Assembly (NCBI GenBank): GCA_002400845.2
Contig: NVRK02000007.1
Location: 16,132 to 80,131, forward strand
DNA: 64,000 nt
DNA from: Hyphomicrobiales bacterium
Lineage (GTDB): Bacteria; Pseudomonadota; Alphaproteobacteria; Rhizobiales; Rhizobiaceae
Direction: 5' to 3'
The translations under genes and the position numbers were made by a program. Positions 19,308 to 28,232 of this stretch are shown piece after piece. Numbering within the stretch: the stretch's first letter is position 1; each line of letters starts with the position of its first letter. The notes under the pieces were generated by a model. The model was not told the origin of the DNA. It ran no database searches and saw nothing but the letters and a program-made list of their open reading frames with translations.

Positions 19308-21737
19308 ATGACTAAGACAGAAAAAGATGGCATTGTATTGGGCGCAGGCGAAGTTTACCCATTGCTGCCCTTACGAGACATTGTAGTATTTCCTCATATG
19401 ATTGTTCCGCTATTTGTAGGACGTGAAAAATCTATAAAAGCACTCGAAGAGGTGATGAATAACGATCACCACATTCTTCTATTCACGCAAAAAAATGCGA
19501 GCGACGATGATCCAGCGCCAGAAGCCTTATACGAAATAGGCACACTGGCTAAAGTTCTACACATGCTTAAATTACCAGATGGCACTGTAAAGGTGCTGGT
19601 AGAGGGCATGCACCGCACACGTGCGCTTCAATTCACAGATCGTACAGATTTCCATGAAGCCCGCTGCGAAGTGATTGAAGATTCAGAACCAGATGTTGTT
19701 GAAATTGAAGCAATTGCACGTTCAACTGTGGCAGAATTTGAAAACTATGTGAAACTAAACAAAAAGATTTCACCGGAAGTTCTAAGTTCTGTTTCTCAAA
19801 TTGAAGACTATACAAAGTTAGCAGACACTATCGCTTCTCACCTAGCGATTAAACTTGCCGAAAAGCAGGAAATTCTATCAATTTTCAGCGTACAAGAACG
19901 CCTTGAGCACATCTTTTCCATGATGGAGAGTGAAATTTCTGTTCTTCAAGTTGAAAAACGTATTCGCAGCCGTGTCAAACGACAAATGGAAAAAACACAG
20001 CGTGAGTATTACTTGAATGAGCAAATGAAAGCCATTCAGCGCGAATTAGGCGATGGAGAAGAAGGTAAAGACGAGCTCAGCGAACTAGAAGAACGTATCG
20101 GCAAAACTAAGCTTTCTAAAGACGCTAAAGAAAAAGCAAATTCTGAGTTTAAAAAATTAAAGCAAATGTCTCCAATGTCTGCTGAAGCAACAGTGGTTCG
20201 CAACTACCTTGATTGGATGCTTGGTATTCCATGGAATAAAAAGTCAAAAATCAAAACAGATATAAACGAAGCGCAAACAATTCTTGATGCCGATCACTAC
20301 GGACTAGAAAAAGTTAAAGAACGCATTGTTGAATATTTGGCAGTTCAGTCTCGCTCCAAAAAGATTAAAGGCCCAATCCTTTGCCTAGTAGGACCTCCAG
20401 GGGTTGGTAAAACATCGCTTGGTAAATCTATTGCTAAAGCTACGGGCCGCGAATTTGTTCGCATGGCACTTGGCGGCGTTAGAGATGAAGCAGAGATAAG
20501 AGGCCATCGCAGAACTTATATTGGCTCAATGCCGGGTAAAGTCATTCAGTCCATGAAAAAGGCGAAGAAATCTAATCCACTATTTTTGCTCGATGAAATA
20601 GACAAAATGGGTAGTGATTTTAGAGGTGACCCATCTTCTGCGTTACTAGAAGTACTTGATCCAGAGCAAAACCACACATTTGCAGATCACTATCTCGAAG
20701 TAGATTACGATCTTTCAGACGTTATGTTTGTAACGACATCTAATACACTTAATATTCCAGGGCCATTAATGGACCGCATGGAAATTATTCGTATCGCTGG
20801 GTACACGGAAGACGAAAAAGTTCAGATTGCAAAACGTCACTTATTGCCAAAAACAATCAAAGATCATTCATTGGCTGACAATGAATTTTCAGTGAATGAC
20901 GAAGCTTTACTGGATGTTGTGCGTCGTTACACCCGCGAAGCTGGTGTGCGTAACCTTGAACGCGAATTATCAAAACTTGCGCGTAAAGCGGTTACTGAAA
21001 TTTTGAAAGAGAAAACGAAATCTGTCAAAGTTACACTTAAAAACATCGAAGTTTATCTTGGTGTTCCAAAATTCAGTTTTGGCAAAGCAGAAGAAGACGA
21101 TCAAGTTGCAGTCGTTACGGGTCTTGCTTGGACTGAGGTTGGTGGCGAGTTGCTTACCATTGAAGCCGTTGCAATGCCTGGTAAGGGCAAAATGACCGTT
21201 ACGGGCAATCTGCGAGATGTGATGAAAGAATCTATTTCAGCCGCCGCATCTTATGTGCGTTCTCGCTCAGTTGAATTTGGTATTGAACCACCACAATTTG
21301 ACCAAGTAGACATTCACGTTCACGTTCCAGAAGGTGCTACCCCAAAAGATGGCCCATCTGCAGGCGTTGGAATGGCGACGACAATCGTTTCTGTGATGAC
21401 AGGCATTAAAGTAAAATCTGATGTTGCAATGACGGGTGAAATTACGCTTAGGGGTAGGGTTCTACCAATTGGCGGTCTTAAGGAAAAACTTCTTGCGGCA
21501 CTTCGTGGCGGCATTACCACTGTGATTATTCCACAAGAAAACGCTAAAGACCTTGTCGACATTCCTGACAATGTAAAAAGAAACCTTACAATTATTCCTG
21601 TAAGCCGTGTAGATGAAGTTTTAGAACATGCACTCGTGAGTGTTCCAAAAGCCATCACCTGGACTGCTGAGGACGCTGCAAAGGCTCGCCGCGAACTGTC
21701 TGGTCAAAACAAAGATCAATCAGCTACAGCGCATTAA
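19308..21737 (+). CDS. lon: ATP-dependent protease Lon
   Basis: Lon is a cytoplasmic AAA+ serine protease that removes damaged and regulatory proteins, including cell-cycle factors in alphaproteobacteria. The 809-aa length is standard. The N-terminal LON domain begins LPLRDIVVFPHMIVPLFVGR, a coiled region holds YYLNEQMKAIQRELG, Walker A is GPPGVGKTSLGKSIA (about residue 365), Walker B FLLDEIDKM, and the protease domain carries the Ser-Lys dyad in PKDGPSAGVGM and GRVLPIGGLKEKLLAA. AGGAAAAG precedes the ATG. It is flanked by its own terminator, with hup 376 bases downstream as usual in Rhizobiales. Confidence 0.98.
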   Translation: MTKTEKDGIVLGAGEVYPLLPLRDIVVFPHMIVPLFVGREKSIKALEEVMNNDHHILLFTQKNASDDDPAPEALYEIGTLAKVLHMLKLPDGTVKVLVEGMHRTRALQFTDRTDFHEARCEVIEDSEPDVVEIEAIARSTVAEFENYVKLNKKISPEVLSSVSQIEDYTKLADTIASHLAIKLAEKQEILSIFSVQERLEHIFSMMESEISVLQVEKRIRSRVKRQMEKTQREYYLNEQMKAIQRELGDGEEGKDELSELEERIGKTKLSKDAKEKANSEFKKLKQMSPMSAEATVVRNYLDWMLGIPWNKKSKIKTDINEAQTILDADHYGLEKVKERIVEYLAVQSRSKKIKGPILCLVGPPGVGKTSLGKSIAKATGREFVRMALGGVRDEAEIRGHRRTYIGSMPGKVIQSMKKAKKSNPLFLLDEIDKMGSDFRGDPSSALLEVLDPEQNHTFADHYLEVDYDLSDVMFVTTSNTLNIPGPLMDRMEIIRIAGYTEDEKVQIAKRHLLPKTIKDHSLADNEFSVNDEALLDVVRRYTREAGVRNLERELSKLARKAVTEILKEKTKSVKVTLKNIEVYLGVPKFSFGKAEEDDQVAVVTGLAWTEVGGELLTIEAVAMPGKGKMTVTGNLRDVMKESISAAASYVRSRSVEFGIEPPQFDQVDIHVHVPEGATPKDGPSAGVGMATTIVSVMTGIKVKSDVAMTGEITLRGRVLPIGGLKEKLLAALRGGITTVIIPQENAKDLVDIPDNVKRNLTIIPVSRVDEVLEHALVSVPKAITWTAEDAAKARRELSGQNKDQSATAH

Positions 21738-21773
21738 GAGCAGAATTGCGCAAATAAGAAAATACAATATCTT

Positions 21774-21801
21774 GAGGCTCCATTTATGGGGCCTCTTTTT
21801 T
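21774..21801 (+). terminator. Intrinsic terminator of lon
   Basis: GAGGCTCCA and TGGGGCCTC pair over 9 bp (one wobble) around a short loop, followed by six T residues. It lies 36 bases after the lon stop. Confidence 0.92.
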
Positions 21802-22113
21802 ACATAACACGCACACCGATAGCTCTGTCATAGGCATTCTACAGCTTTTGATATCGACGCTCAAAAGCCTAGAAACTTGGCTTTAACAACCCTGTCATAG
21901 CGAATCATATTTGCGATAAACCTATATTTTCGATCAAAATATACAGATATTCATGGAAAAATCAGTTTGACTTTTATAAAAACACCTCCGAATCGGGACT
22001 TTTTTGGGTTTTTTCAAACTTTTATAACGATCAACATTGTAATTTCTCGTCAAAAAAGTGATTTTACTGCGTGTTTAACAATCACATTCACTATACGTGA
22101 AAGGATTATATTT
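21802..22113. other. Upstream region of hup
   Basis: The track extends the hup ORF back to 21967, but that extension is T-rich spacer, lacks the HU fold and has no ribosome binding site. The hup promoter should be here. No other feature is evident. Confidence 0.55.
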
Positions 22114-22389
22114 ATGAATAAGAATGAGCTTATTGCTTCAGTGGCAGAAAAAGCTGACCTTACTAAGGTACAAGCAGCCGAAGCAGTAGATGCGGTGCTC
22201 ACAAGTATTTCTGGCTCTTTGGCTAGCGGTACCGATGTTCGCATCTTAGGATTTGGTAACTTCATCGTTGCACAACGTAAAGCAACAACTGCTCGCAACC
22301 CGCAAACAGGCGCACCAATTGATGTTCCTGCTGCAAAAGTACCTCGCTTTAAACCAGGCAAGGCTCTTAAAGAAGCAGTAAACGTATAA
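22114..22389 (+). CDS. hup: DNA-binding protein HU
   Basis: HU is a small dimeric nucleoid protein that bends DNA. The 91-aa product begins MNKNELIASVAEKADLTK and has the HU/IHF signature GFGNFIVAQRKATTARNPQTG (beta-arm with the intercalating proline region) and ends VPRFKPGKALKEAVN. The start at 22114 is set by AAAGGA about nine bases upstream and by the exact family length. The order lon-hup is conserved in many alphaproteobacteria. A textbook terminator follows. Confidence 0.96.
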   Translation: MNKNELIASVAEKADLTKVQAAEAVDAVLTSISGSLASGTDVRILGFGNFIVAQRKATTARNPQTGAPIDVPAAKVPRFKPGKALKEAVNV

Positions 22390-22439
22390 AAAACTCTAGT
22401 ACAAGTGGTGGGGCCACCTTACTACGCAATATTTAAAGA

Positions 22440-22473
22440 ACCCGTCGCTCTATATGAGTGACGGGTTTTTTTT
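22440..22473 (+). terminator. Intrinsic terminator of hup
   Basis: ACCCGTCGCTC pairs with GAGTGACGGGT over 11 bp with one mismatch around TATAT, followed by a run of eight or more T residues. Confidence 0.93.
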
Positions 22474-22558
22474 GTTTAAAAAACAATCGTAGTATGGACA
22501 TTGTGCAAATTATCGACTCCACTGTCTTTAGCGTTAATCTTTTAACAGAACTGGTATC

Positions 22559-24160
22559 GTGTTGAGTAAAAATAAAAATAACAATTCAACTAAAATACCA
22601 CTTTTAGAAGTGCGTGACCTGACCAAAGTTTTTGGCACACTAAAAGCCAATGACAAAATTAATTTAAAAATTGAAAAAGGCGAAATTCACGCTTTGTTAG
22701 GCGAGAATGGCGCAGGTAAATCGACCCTAGTAAAAATGCTTTACGGTTCACTGCAACCAACTTCAGGAAAAATTTTCTGGAAAGCAGAACCAGTGAGTAT
22801 GCTTTCGCCATTTCAAGCACGAGCAACTGGCGTTGGAATGGTATTTCAACACTTTTCTCTTTTTGAATCTCTAACGGTTGCAGACAATATTGTATTATCA
22901 CTTGGACCAGAATATAGCGTTGAGCAGGTTGCAAGGGATGCAGAAAAACTATCCGCTGATTATGGACTTCCACTCAAAGCAGATAGCATTATTGGTGACT
23001 TGTCTGTTGGGGAAAGGCAACGCGTTGAAATCGTGCGCTGTCTTTTACAAAACCCACAATTAATTATCTTAGATGAGCCAACTTCTGTTTTAACACCTCA
23101 AGAAGCAGATAATCTTTTTGTAACTTTAAAAAGATTAAGGAATGAGGGACGTTCTATATTATATATATCGCACCGCCTAGATGAGGTTCAAAAGCTGTGT
23201 GACAAAGCAACCATATTGCGAAATGGCAAATGGATAAGCGAATGCATTCCAAAAAAGGAAACCGCAGCCAGCCTCGCCACTATGATGGTTGGCGAAGACA
23301 TTGCAGATATAAAACGCACAAATAGCAAATCTAAAAAACAACGCGATGTTCTACTAAGCGTAAATGATGCAAATTTAGAACAAGACAATCCATTTGCGGT
23401 AGAATTAAAAAACATCCATCTTGAAATTAGATCTGGTGAAATAGTTGGAATTGCTGGTGTGGCTGGAAATGGTCAAAATGAATTGTTCTCATTACTTTCT
23501 GGAGAGGCAACAACACCTAAGAATGCAATTTCAATTAGAGGCAAGCAAGTTGGTAATTTAGATGTGAATGAACGCCGCCAATTAGGAGCGGCATTTGTGC
23601 CTGAAGAACGCTTGGGGCACGGTGCAGTGCCCAATGCCGCCTTAACCCAAAACATGATTTTAACACGCCATCAATCTGACAAAGTGGCTTTCAAAAAATA
23701 TGGCGCTATTGGATACATTTGGCAAGAAATGGTGACCAAAGCGACCAAGCGTGTTTGTGATATTATGGATGTTAGAAAAGCAGGCGAAGACCCTGTTGCA
23801 GGATCTTTATCTGGCGGTAATTTACAAAAATTCATTATGGGCCGCGAACTCGATCGTCAACCCTCAGTCTTTGTCGTGAACCAACCCACATGGGGTGTAG
23901 ACGCTGGCGCAGCACAGCGCATAAGACAAACCATGATTGATCTAGCAAAGTCTGGCTCTGCTGTTCTCGTAATCTCACAAGATTTAGATGAAATATTAGA
24001 AATGTCAGATAGAATTGTTGTCATGCACGAAGGCACACTTATAGAGGCAGGGCCCGCTCACTCAATCACGCGTGAACATATTGGATTATTAATGGGTGGC
24101 ATGGGCCAACAAACATCTACTACTGATACCGCTAATAAAGGAGCAACCAATGCGTCTTGA
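22559..24160 (+). CDS. Nucleoside/BMP-type ABC transporter ATP-binding protein (two ATPase domains)
   Basis: This is the energising subunit of an importer related to the YufO/NupA and RbsA families. The 533-aa product has two ABC domains: the first with Walker [13 protein letters not shown] (near residue 50), signature LSVGERQRVEI and Walker B LIILDEPTSVL; the second with a degenerate Walker A (GVAGNGQNELF), signature SLSGGNLQKFI and a changed Walker B (VFVVNQPTWGVD). The GGNLQK signature and NQPTWG are typical of BMP-family importers. It starts at GTG 22559 with only a weak ribosome site; TTG 22562 is equally possible. It overlaps the following permease by 11 bases, showing translational coupling in a four-gene operon. 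Confidence 0.9.
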   Translation: MLSKNKNNNSTKIPLLEVRDLTKVFGTLKANDKINLKIEKGEIHALLGENGAGKSTLVKMLYGSLQPTSGKIFWKAEPVSMLSPFQARATGVGMVFQHFSLFESLTVADNIVLSLGPEYSVEQVARDAEKLSADYGLPLKADSIIGDLSVGERQRVEIVRCLLQNPQLIILDEPTSVLTPQEADNLFVTLKRLRNEGRSILYISHRLDEVQKLCDKATILRNGKWISECIPKKETAASLATMMVGEDIADIKRTNSKSKKQRDVLLSVNDANLEQDNPFAVELKNIHLEIRSGEIVGIAGVAGNGQNELFSLLSGEATTPKNAISIRGKQVGNLDVNERRQLGAAFVPEERLGHGAVPNAALTQNMILTRHQSDKVAFKKYGAIGYIWQEMVTKATKRVCDIMDVRKAGEDPVAGSLSGGNLQKFIMGRELDRQPSVFVVNQPTWGVDAGAAQRIRQTMIDLAKSGSAVLVISQDLDEILEMSDRIVVMHEGTLIEAGPAHSITREHIGLLMGGMGQQTSTTDTANKGATNAS

Positions 24161-25250
24161 GCTTATTAAACGCGGTAACCCGTCTAAAACGTTTTCAATA
24201 TTTTCACCCTTCATTGCGTTACTCCTAACATTCGTTACAGGCGCAATCATGTTTATGTTGCTGGGTAAAAACCCAATAACGGGGCTTTATACTTATTTCA
24301 TAGAACCCTTAATTGACCCGTGGACGAGAGAACAAATTTTAGTAAAAGCCACGCCCCTAATTCTAATCGCAGTTGGTCTTGCTGTTTGTTTTAGGTCAAG
24401 CAATTGGAACATTGGCGCAGAAGGTCAATATATTATTGGCGGTATGTTTGGCGCTATCATTCCTGTTTATTTTAACGAGTGGGACTCGCCACTGGTTTTA
24501 CCTCTTGTAATGATGATGGGCATGATTGGTGGTGCGCTTTATGCCTATATTCCTGCAATTTTAAAATCTAAATTTGGCACCAATGAAATTTTAACCAGCT
24601 TGATGTTGGTATATGTTGCACAGCAAATTGTCGATTGGCTAGTACGTGGCCCTTGGCGCAATCCGGCAGGCATGGGTTTTCCAGGAACAAAAGACTTCAA
24701 CGAAAGCGCAATACTTCCCAGCTTCTATGAATTTGGAGATGCTCATTACGGCAGTGTATTTGCGCTTATTGCTGTAATCTTAGCATGGTTCTTTTTATCT
24801 AAAACCATCAAGGGTTTTGAAATAAACATCATTGGAGAGACGCCGCGTGCGGCAAAATTTGCTGGCTTTGATGTGAAAAAAATGACGATCTTTGCATTCT
24901 TAATTTCAGGCGCATTGGCAGGCTTGGCAGGCATTGCAGAAGTATCAGGATCTGTTGAAAAGCTCGATGACAAATTATCCCTTGGCTATGGATTTACCGC
25001 AATCATCGTAGCATTTTTGGGCCGTCTAAACCCATTGGGAATTTTAGCGGCTGGCTTAATATTAGCCCTTACATATATAGGCGGCGAGGGCGCACAAATA
25101 TCACTCGGCATTTCAGACCGCGCGACAAGAGTATTCCAAGGTCTATTATTATTCTTTGTGTTAGCTTGCGACACACTCATTCATTATCGTTTTAGATGGG
25201 TGAAAACTGTTGATAATATCTCAGGAACTAAATCTGGGGAGGGCACATAA
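24150..25250 (+). CDS. BMP-type ABC transporter permease 1
   Basis: A 366-aa polytopic inner-membrane protein of the branched-chain/BPD_transp_2 class. Many hydrophobic segments are seen, starting FSPFIALLLTFVTGAIMFMLLG. The conserved loop GETPRAAKFAGFDVKKMTIFAFLISGALAGLAG is the permease-ATPase contact region seen in YufP-type nucleoside permeases. The track start at 24096 lies within the ATPase gene; ATG 24150 follows AAAGGAG by seven bases and is preferred. Its stop shares a base with the next start (TAATG). It pairs with permease 2. Confidence 0.9.
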   Translation: MRLELIKRGNPSKTFSIFSPFIALLLTFVTGAIMFMLLGKNPITGLYTYFIEPLIDPWTREQILVKATPLILIAVGLAVCFRSSNWNIGAEGQYIIGGMFGAIIPVYFNEWDSPLVLPLVMMMGMIGGALYAYIPAILKSKFGTNEILTSLMLVYVAQQIVDWLVRGPWRNPAGMGFPGTKDFNESAILPSFYEFGDAHYGSVFALIAVILAWFFLSKTIKGFEINIIGETPRAAKFAGFDVKKMTIFAFLISGALAGLAGIAEVSGSVEKLDDKLSLGYGFTAIIVAFLGRLNPLGILAAGLILALTYIGGEGAQISLGISDRATRVFQGLLLFFVLACDTLIHYRFRWVKTVDNISGTKSGEGT

Positions 25251-26185
25251 TGTTTGGATTCAGCCTAGATGTTTGGATAAGCATAATTATATCCGTTTGC
25301 GCTGCATCAACACCCTTATTGCTAGCGGCAACTGGTGAACTGATTGTTGAACGCTCTGGTGTATTAAACCTTGGCGTAGAGGGCATGATGATAATGGGTG
25401 CTGTTGCTGGTTTTTCTGCCGCACAACTCTCAGGCAGCCCATATGTAGGCGCTCTAATCGCGGTATTCGCTGGCGCAATATTCTCTCTTTTATTCGGTTT
25501 TTTAACGCTTACCCTCGTCGCCAATCAAGTCGCCACTGGCTTGGCTCTTACGATTTTAGGGCTCGGCCTTTCTGGTATGATAGGGGAAGGTTTTGTTGGG
25601 CAACCGGGCATTAAAATGTTGCCGATAGAAATTCCATTACTAAGTGATATTCCCATTATTGGTAAAATATTATTTGGCCAGGATATTATTTTCTACACAT
25701 CAATATTACTCGTTTTTGCTGTGGGTTGGTTTTTGTTTAAAACCAAAGCAGGTCTTCAACTTCGCTCAGTAGGCGACAACCATACATCAGCCCATGCGCT
25801 TGGAATCAACGTTATTAAGACAAGATATTTAGCCGTCATGTTTGGTGGTGCTTGTGCTGGCTTAGCAGGTGCACATTTGTCGCTTGTCTATGTGCCACAA
25901 TGGGTAGAAGGCATGACAGCGGGCAGGGGATGGATAGCACTGGCCTTAGTCGTCTTTTCATCTTGGCGCCCAATGCGATTGCTAGTTGGTGCTTATTTAT
26001 TTGGCGCGGTAACCATAGCCCAATTCCACGTTCAAGCATTAGGCATTGGCATACCGGCACAATTTTTAACCTCATTGCCGTATATTGCAACAATCATTGT
26101 GTTAGTTATCATTGCCAGAAACCGTAGAATGACTATGATTAACACACCTGCGTCTCTTGGAAAATCATTCGTTCCAGATCGCTAA
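25250..26185 (+). CDS. BMP-type ABC transporter permease 2
   Basis: A 311-aa polytopic permease of the YufQ type. The N-terminus carries the usual motif GELIVERSGVLNLGVEGMMIMGA, and the later loop reads RSVGDNHTSAHALGINVIKTRYLAVMFGGACAGLAG. It begins in the TAATG overlap with permease 1, so the two probably form a heterodimeric pore. In this family these genes import purine or other nucleosides; the exact substrate cannot be read from the sequence. Confidence 0.9.
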   Translation: MFGFSLDVWISIIISVCAASTPLLLAATGELIVERSGVLNLGVEGMMIMGAVAGFSAAQLSGSPYVGALIAVFAGAIFSLLFGFLTLTLVANQVATGLALTILGLGLSGMIGEGFVGQPGIKMLPIEIPLLSDIPIIGKILFGQDIIFYTSILLVFAVGWFLFKTKAGLQLRSVGDNHTSAHALGINVIKTRYLAVMFGGACAGLAGAHLSLVYVPQWVEGMTAGRGWIALALVVFSSWRPMRLLVGAYLFGAVTIAQFHVQALGIGIPAQFLTSLPYIATIIVLVIIARNRRMTMINTPASLGKSFVPDR

Positions 26186-26244
26186 ACTATAAAGAAAACA
26201 CAATTCGGTCCACAGACAGAAAATAATATACAGGGAGCAAAAAT

Positions 26245-27405
26245 ATGAAAAAAATACTAATAGCCATTTTAGGCATAGCAGTCGTTGGCGGAGGGTATTA
26301 TCTTTATAATCAAAACCAAACCGCAAAAATGACAGCAATGAAAGCGATGGAAGCTCAAAAAGCAGCCGAAGCAAAAGAAGAAGCTGAAAAAGTTGCAGCA
26401 CTTGCCAAAACCAAAGCTTGCTTTATCTACATTGGCCCAACAGGCGATTTTGGCTGGACATACCAGCATGACCAAGGCCGCAAACAAATTGAAGCAGAAC
26501 TTGGCGATGCGGTTGAAACAGCATTTCTTGAAAGTGTTCCAGAAAGCGCAGAAGCTCAGCGTCCAATCGAAAACTTTGCGCGCAATGGCTGTGACATTAT
26601 TTTCACAACATCGTTCAACTATATGGACCCAACAAATAAAGCCGCAAAAAAGCACCCAAATGTAAAATTTGAACATGCAACAGGCTTTAAACGCGAATCT
26701 GATAACGTTTCGACTTATTCTTCAAAATTCTATCAAGGCCGCTACGTACAAGGTCAAATCGCCGCTAAAATGTCAAAAACTGGCGTTGCGGGATATATCG
26801 CATCTTTCCCGATTCCAGAAGTTGTTCGCGGTATCAATGCATTCATCTTAGGCGCTCAATCTGTAAACCCAGATTTTAAACTAAAAGTAGTTTGGGTTAG
26901 CACTTGGTTCGATCCACCAAAAGAAGCTGATGCTGCAAAAGCATTGATCGACCAAGGTGTCGACATCATTACACAGCACACCGATTCTACTGCCGCAATG
27001 CAAGTAGCAAGTGACCGTGGTATCAAAGCATTTGGCCAAGCATCAGACATGATAAAATTTGGTCCTAAAACACAGCTTACTGCCATCATTGACGATTGGG
27101 GTCCATATTACGTCGAACGCACAAAAGCGGTTATCGACGGCACGTGGAAGCAATCAGACACATGGCGCGGCATGGCAGAAGGTAATGTTGTTATGGCGCC
27201 CTTTACAAACATGCCTGATGACGTAGCCGCTATGGCAACTAAAACCACAGCAGACATCACTTCTGGCGCTGTAGAACCATTCACAGGACCAATCATGAAG
27301 CAAGATGGTACTGTGTGGCTAAAAGCTGGTGAGAAGTCAGATATTGGCACTCTATTAGGCATGAACTTCTACGTTAAAGGCGTGGACGATAAACTGCCTA
27401 ATTAA
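26245..27405 (+). CDS. BMP-family substrate-binding protein with N-terminal membrane anchor and helical linker
   Basis: The binding protein of the transporter above, 386 aa. From KACFIYIGPTGDFGWTYQHDQGRKQ (about residue 53) it follows the BMP/PnrA family, with TTSFNYMDPTNKAAKKHPNVKFEHATG and ITQHTDSTAAMQVASDRGIKAFG. Oddly, the N-terminus is a short hydrophobic helix (ILIAILGIAVVGGGYYLY) with no AxA site and no lipobox, then a charged Ala/Lys/Glu-rich helical stretch (MKAMEAQKAAEAKEEAEKVA). It therefore looks tethered to the inner membrane by an uncleaved helix. GGGAGC precedes the ATG. It is last in the operon, 59 bases after permease 2, and a terminator follows. Confidence 0.88.
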   Translation: MKKILIAILGIAVVGGGYYLYNQNQTAKMTAMKAMEAQKAAEAKEEAEKVAALAKTKACFIYIGPTGDFGWTYQHDQGRKQIEAELGDAVETAFLESVPESAEAQRPIENFARNGCDIIFTTSFNYMDPTNKAAKKHPNVKFEHATGFKRESDNVSTYSSKFYQGRYVQGQIAAKMSKTGVAGYIASFPIPEVVRGINAFILGAQSVNPDFKLKVVWVSTWFDPPKEADAAKALIDQGVDIITQHTDSTAAMQVASDRGIKAFGQASDMIKFGPKTQLTAIIDDWGPYYVERTKAVIDGTWKQSDTWRGMAEGNVVMAPFTNMPDDVAAMATKTTADITSGAVEPFTGPIMKQDGTVWLKAGEKSDIGTLLGMNFYVKGVDDKLPN

Positions 27406-27464
27406 GTTTTGAGTTAAAAGTAGAATAAGGCGCAAAACAGCCAATTTTTACAATATATTACCCT

Positions 27465-27496
27465 AAAAGGCCGGATAGATTTTCTGGCCTTTTTTT
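27465..27496 (+). terminator. Intrinsic terminator of the BMP transporter operon
   Basis: AAAAGGCC/GGCCTTTT plus an inner GGA/TCT extension forms an 11-bp stem followed by a T-run. It lies 60 bases after the last stop codon. Confidence 0.9.
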
Positions 27497-27586
27497 ATTT
27501 CTAAAATAAATGTAATTAGGTCAAAATTGGGCTTGTATTACAGCCAAGAATATAGCATTACCCACGAACCACATATTGGCATCTTT

Positions 27587-27676
27587 GGAGAGGTGACAGA
27601 GTGGTCGAATGTACCGGTCTTGAAAACCGGCGAGCGCGCAAGCGTTCCGTGGGTTCGAATCCCACCCTCTCCGCCA
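27587..27676 (+). tRNA. tRNA-Ser (anticodon UGA)
   Basis: A 90-base class II tRNA. The acceptor stem is GGAGAGG/CCTCTCC with discriminator G and encoded CCA; the anticodon stem CCGGT/ACCGG holds loop CTTGAAA (anticodon UGA); a long variable arm GCGAGCGCGCAAGCGTTC and the T-loop GGTTCGAATCC follow. Just after the CCA is a 7-bp hairpin CATTTTG/CAAAATG. Confidence 0.97.
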
Positions 27677-27709
27677 TAGAACATTTTGTTTCACAAAATG
27701 CGTACAGAT

Positions 27710-28039
27710 TCACAACATTGTAATAACTAAAAGTGACAGCTGATTGGTACAATCAGCGAGAGCAGGGTAGAGCAATACCCAAAACGCGTAAGTTGCGCAG
27801 ACATAAACTTGTGCAACCAATTCAATTCTCTTATGCCAATAAGCTACTTTCTCTCTGTGTTCTTCCGTTGATTGTACATCACTATTTTGAAAGGCTTCCA
27901 ACTAACCTGTATAAGCCTAATGTTTTTCCTTAAGACGCAACTTCTTTGTTTCAAGTTTTTCTTTAAGCAAGGTTGTTATCAGGCTTCCTATTCCAAGCCC
28001 ACCCAACGCACTTACTATAATTGTTATCCAATTCGCCAT
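27710..28039 (-). pseudogene. Remnant of a small membrane-protein gene with two in-frame TAG codons
   Basis: Reading from an ATG at 28039, the frame gives MANWITIIVSALGGLGIGS, LITTLLKEKLETKKLRLKEKH, then TAG, AYTG, TAG, and continues LEAFQNSDVQSTEEHREKV, AYWHKRIELVAQV in the same frame. An N-terminal hydrophobic helix, then KEK-EAY-G-LEA helices and a W-RIELVA motif, look like one continuous small membrane protein as seen in scattered bacterial and phage genomes (remembered pattern, not searched). The two stops about 15 bases apart break it. After VAQV the sequence loses the pattern, so the 3' end is also degraded. It lies just after tRNA-Ser. The 63-aa ORF in the track is the second half of this remnant. 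Confidence 0.5.
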
Positions 28040-28232
28040 GCTTTACGTGTACCGGTCATCGTTGAAATAAGTAAACGGCTATTTCTAAAAAGCTATCGCC
28101 GTATAGTTAATCATACGCATTTTTGAGAAGAAATAGACCAGACTCGCATGGGTTGTATTTATTGCAGCCTTTCTGCTTCTATGCTACATGATTTAGTCTG
28201 TTAAATAGTTAGGGTTGGGGGCCATTACTGTT

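Noticed and set aside
27587-27676. Integrated element at tRNA-Ser with att repeats
   Set aside because: I looked for a second copy of the tRNA 3' end and for an integrase in the window and saw neither.
27558-27752. Minus-strand ORF MYQSAVTFSYYNVVNLYAF... containing RVGFEPTERLRARRFSRP
   Set aside because: This is the well-known false translation across a tRNA-Ser gene; it overlaps 27587-27676 entirely and is not a protein.
27733-28126. Plus-strand 66-aa and 84-aa ORFs after tRNA-Ser
   Set aside because: They are antisense to the minus-strand remnant, whose hydrophobic and helical pattern is more protein-like.
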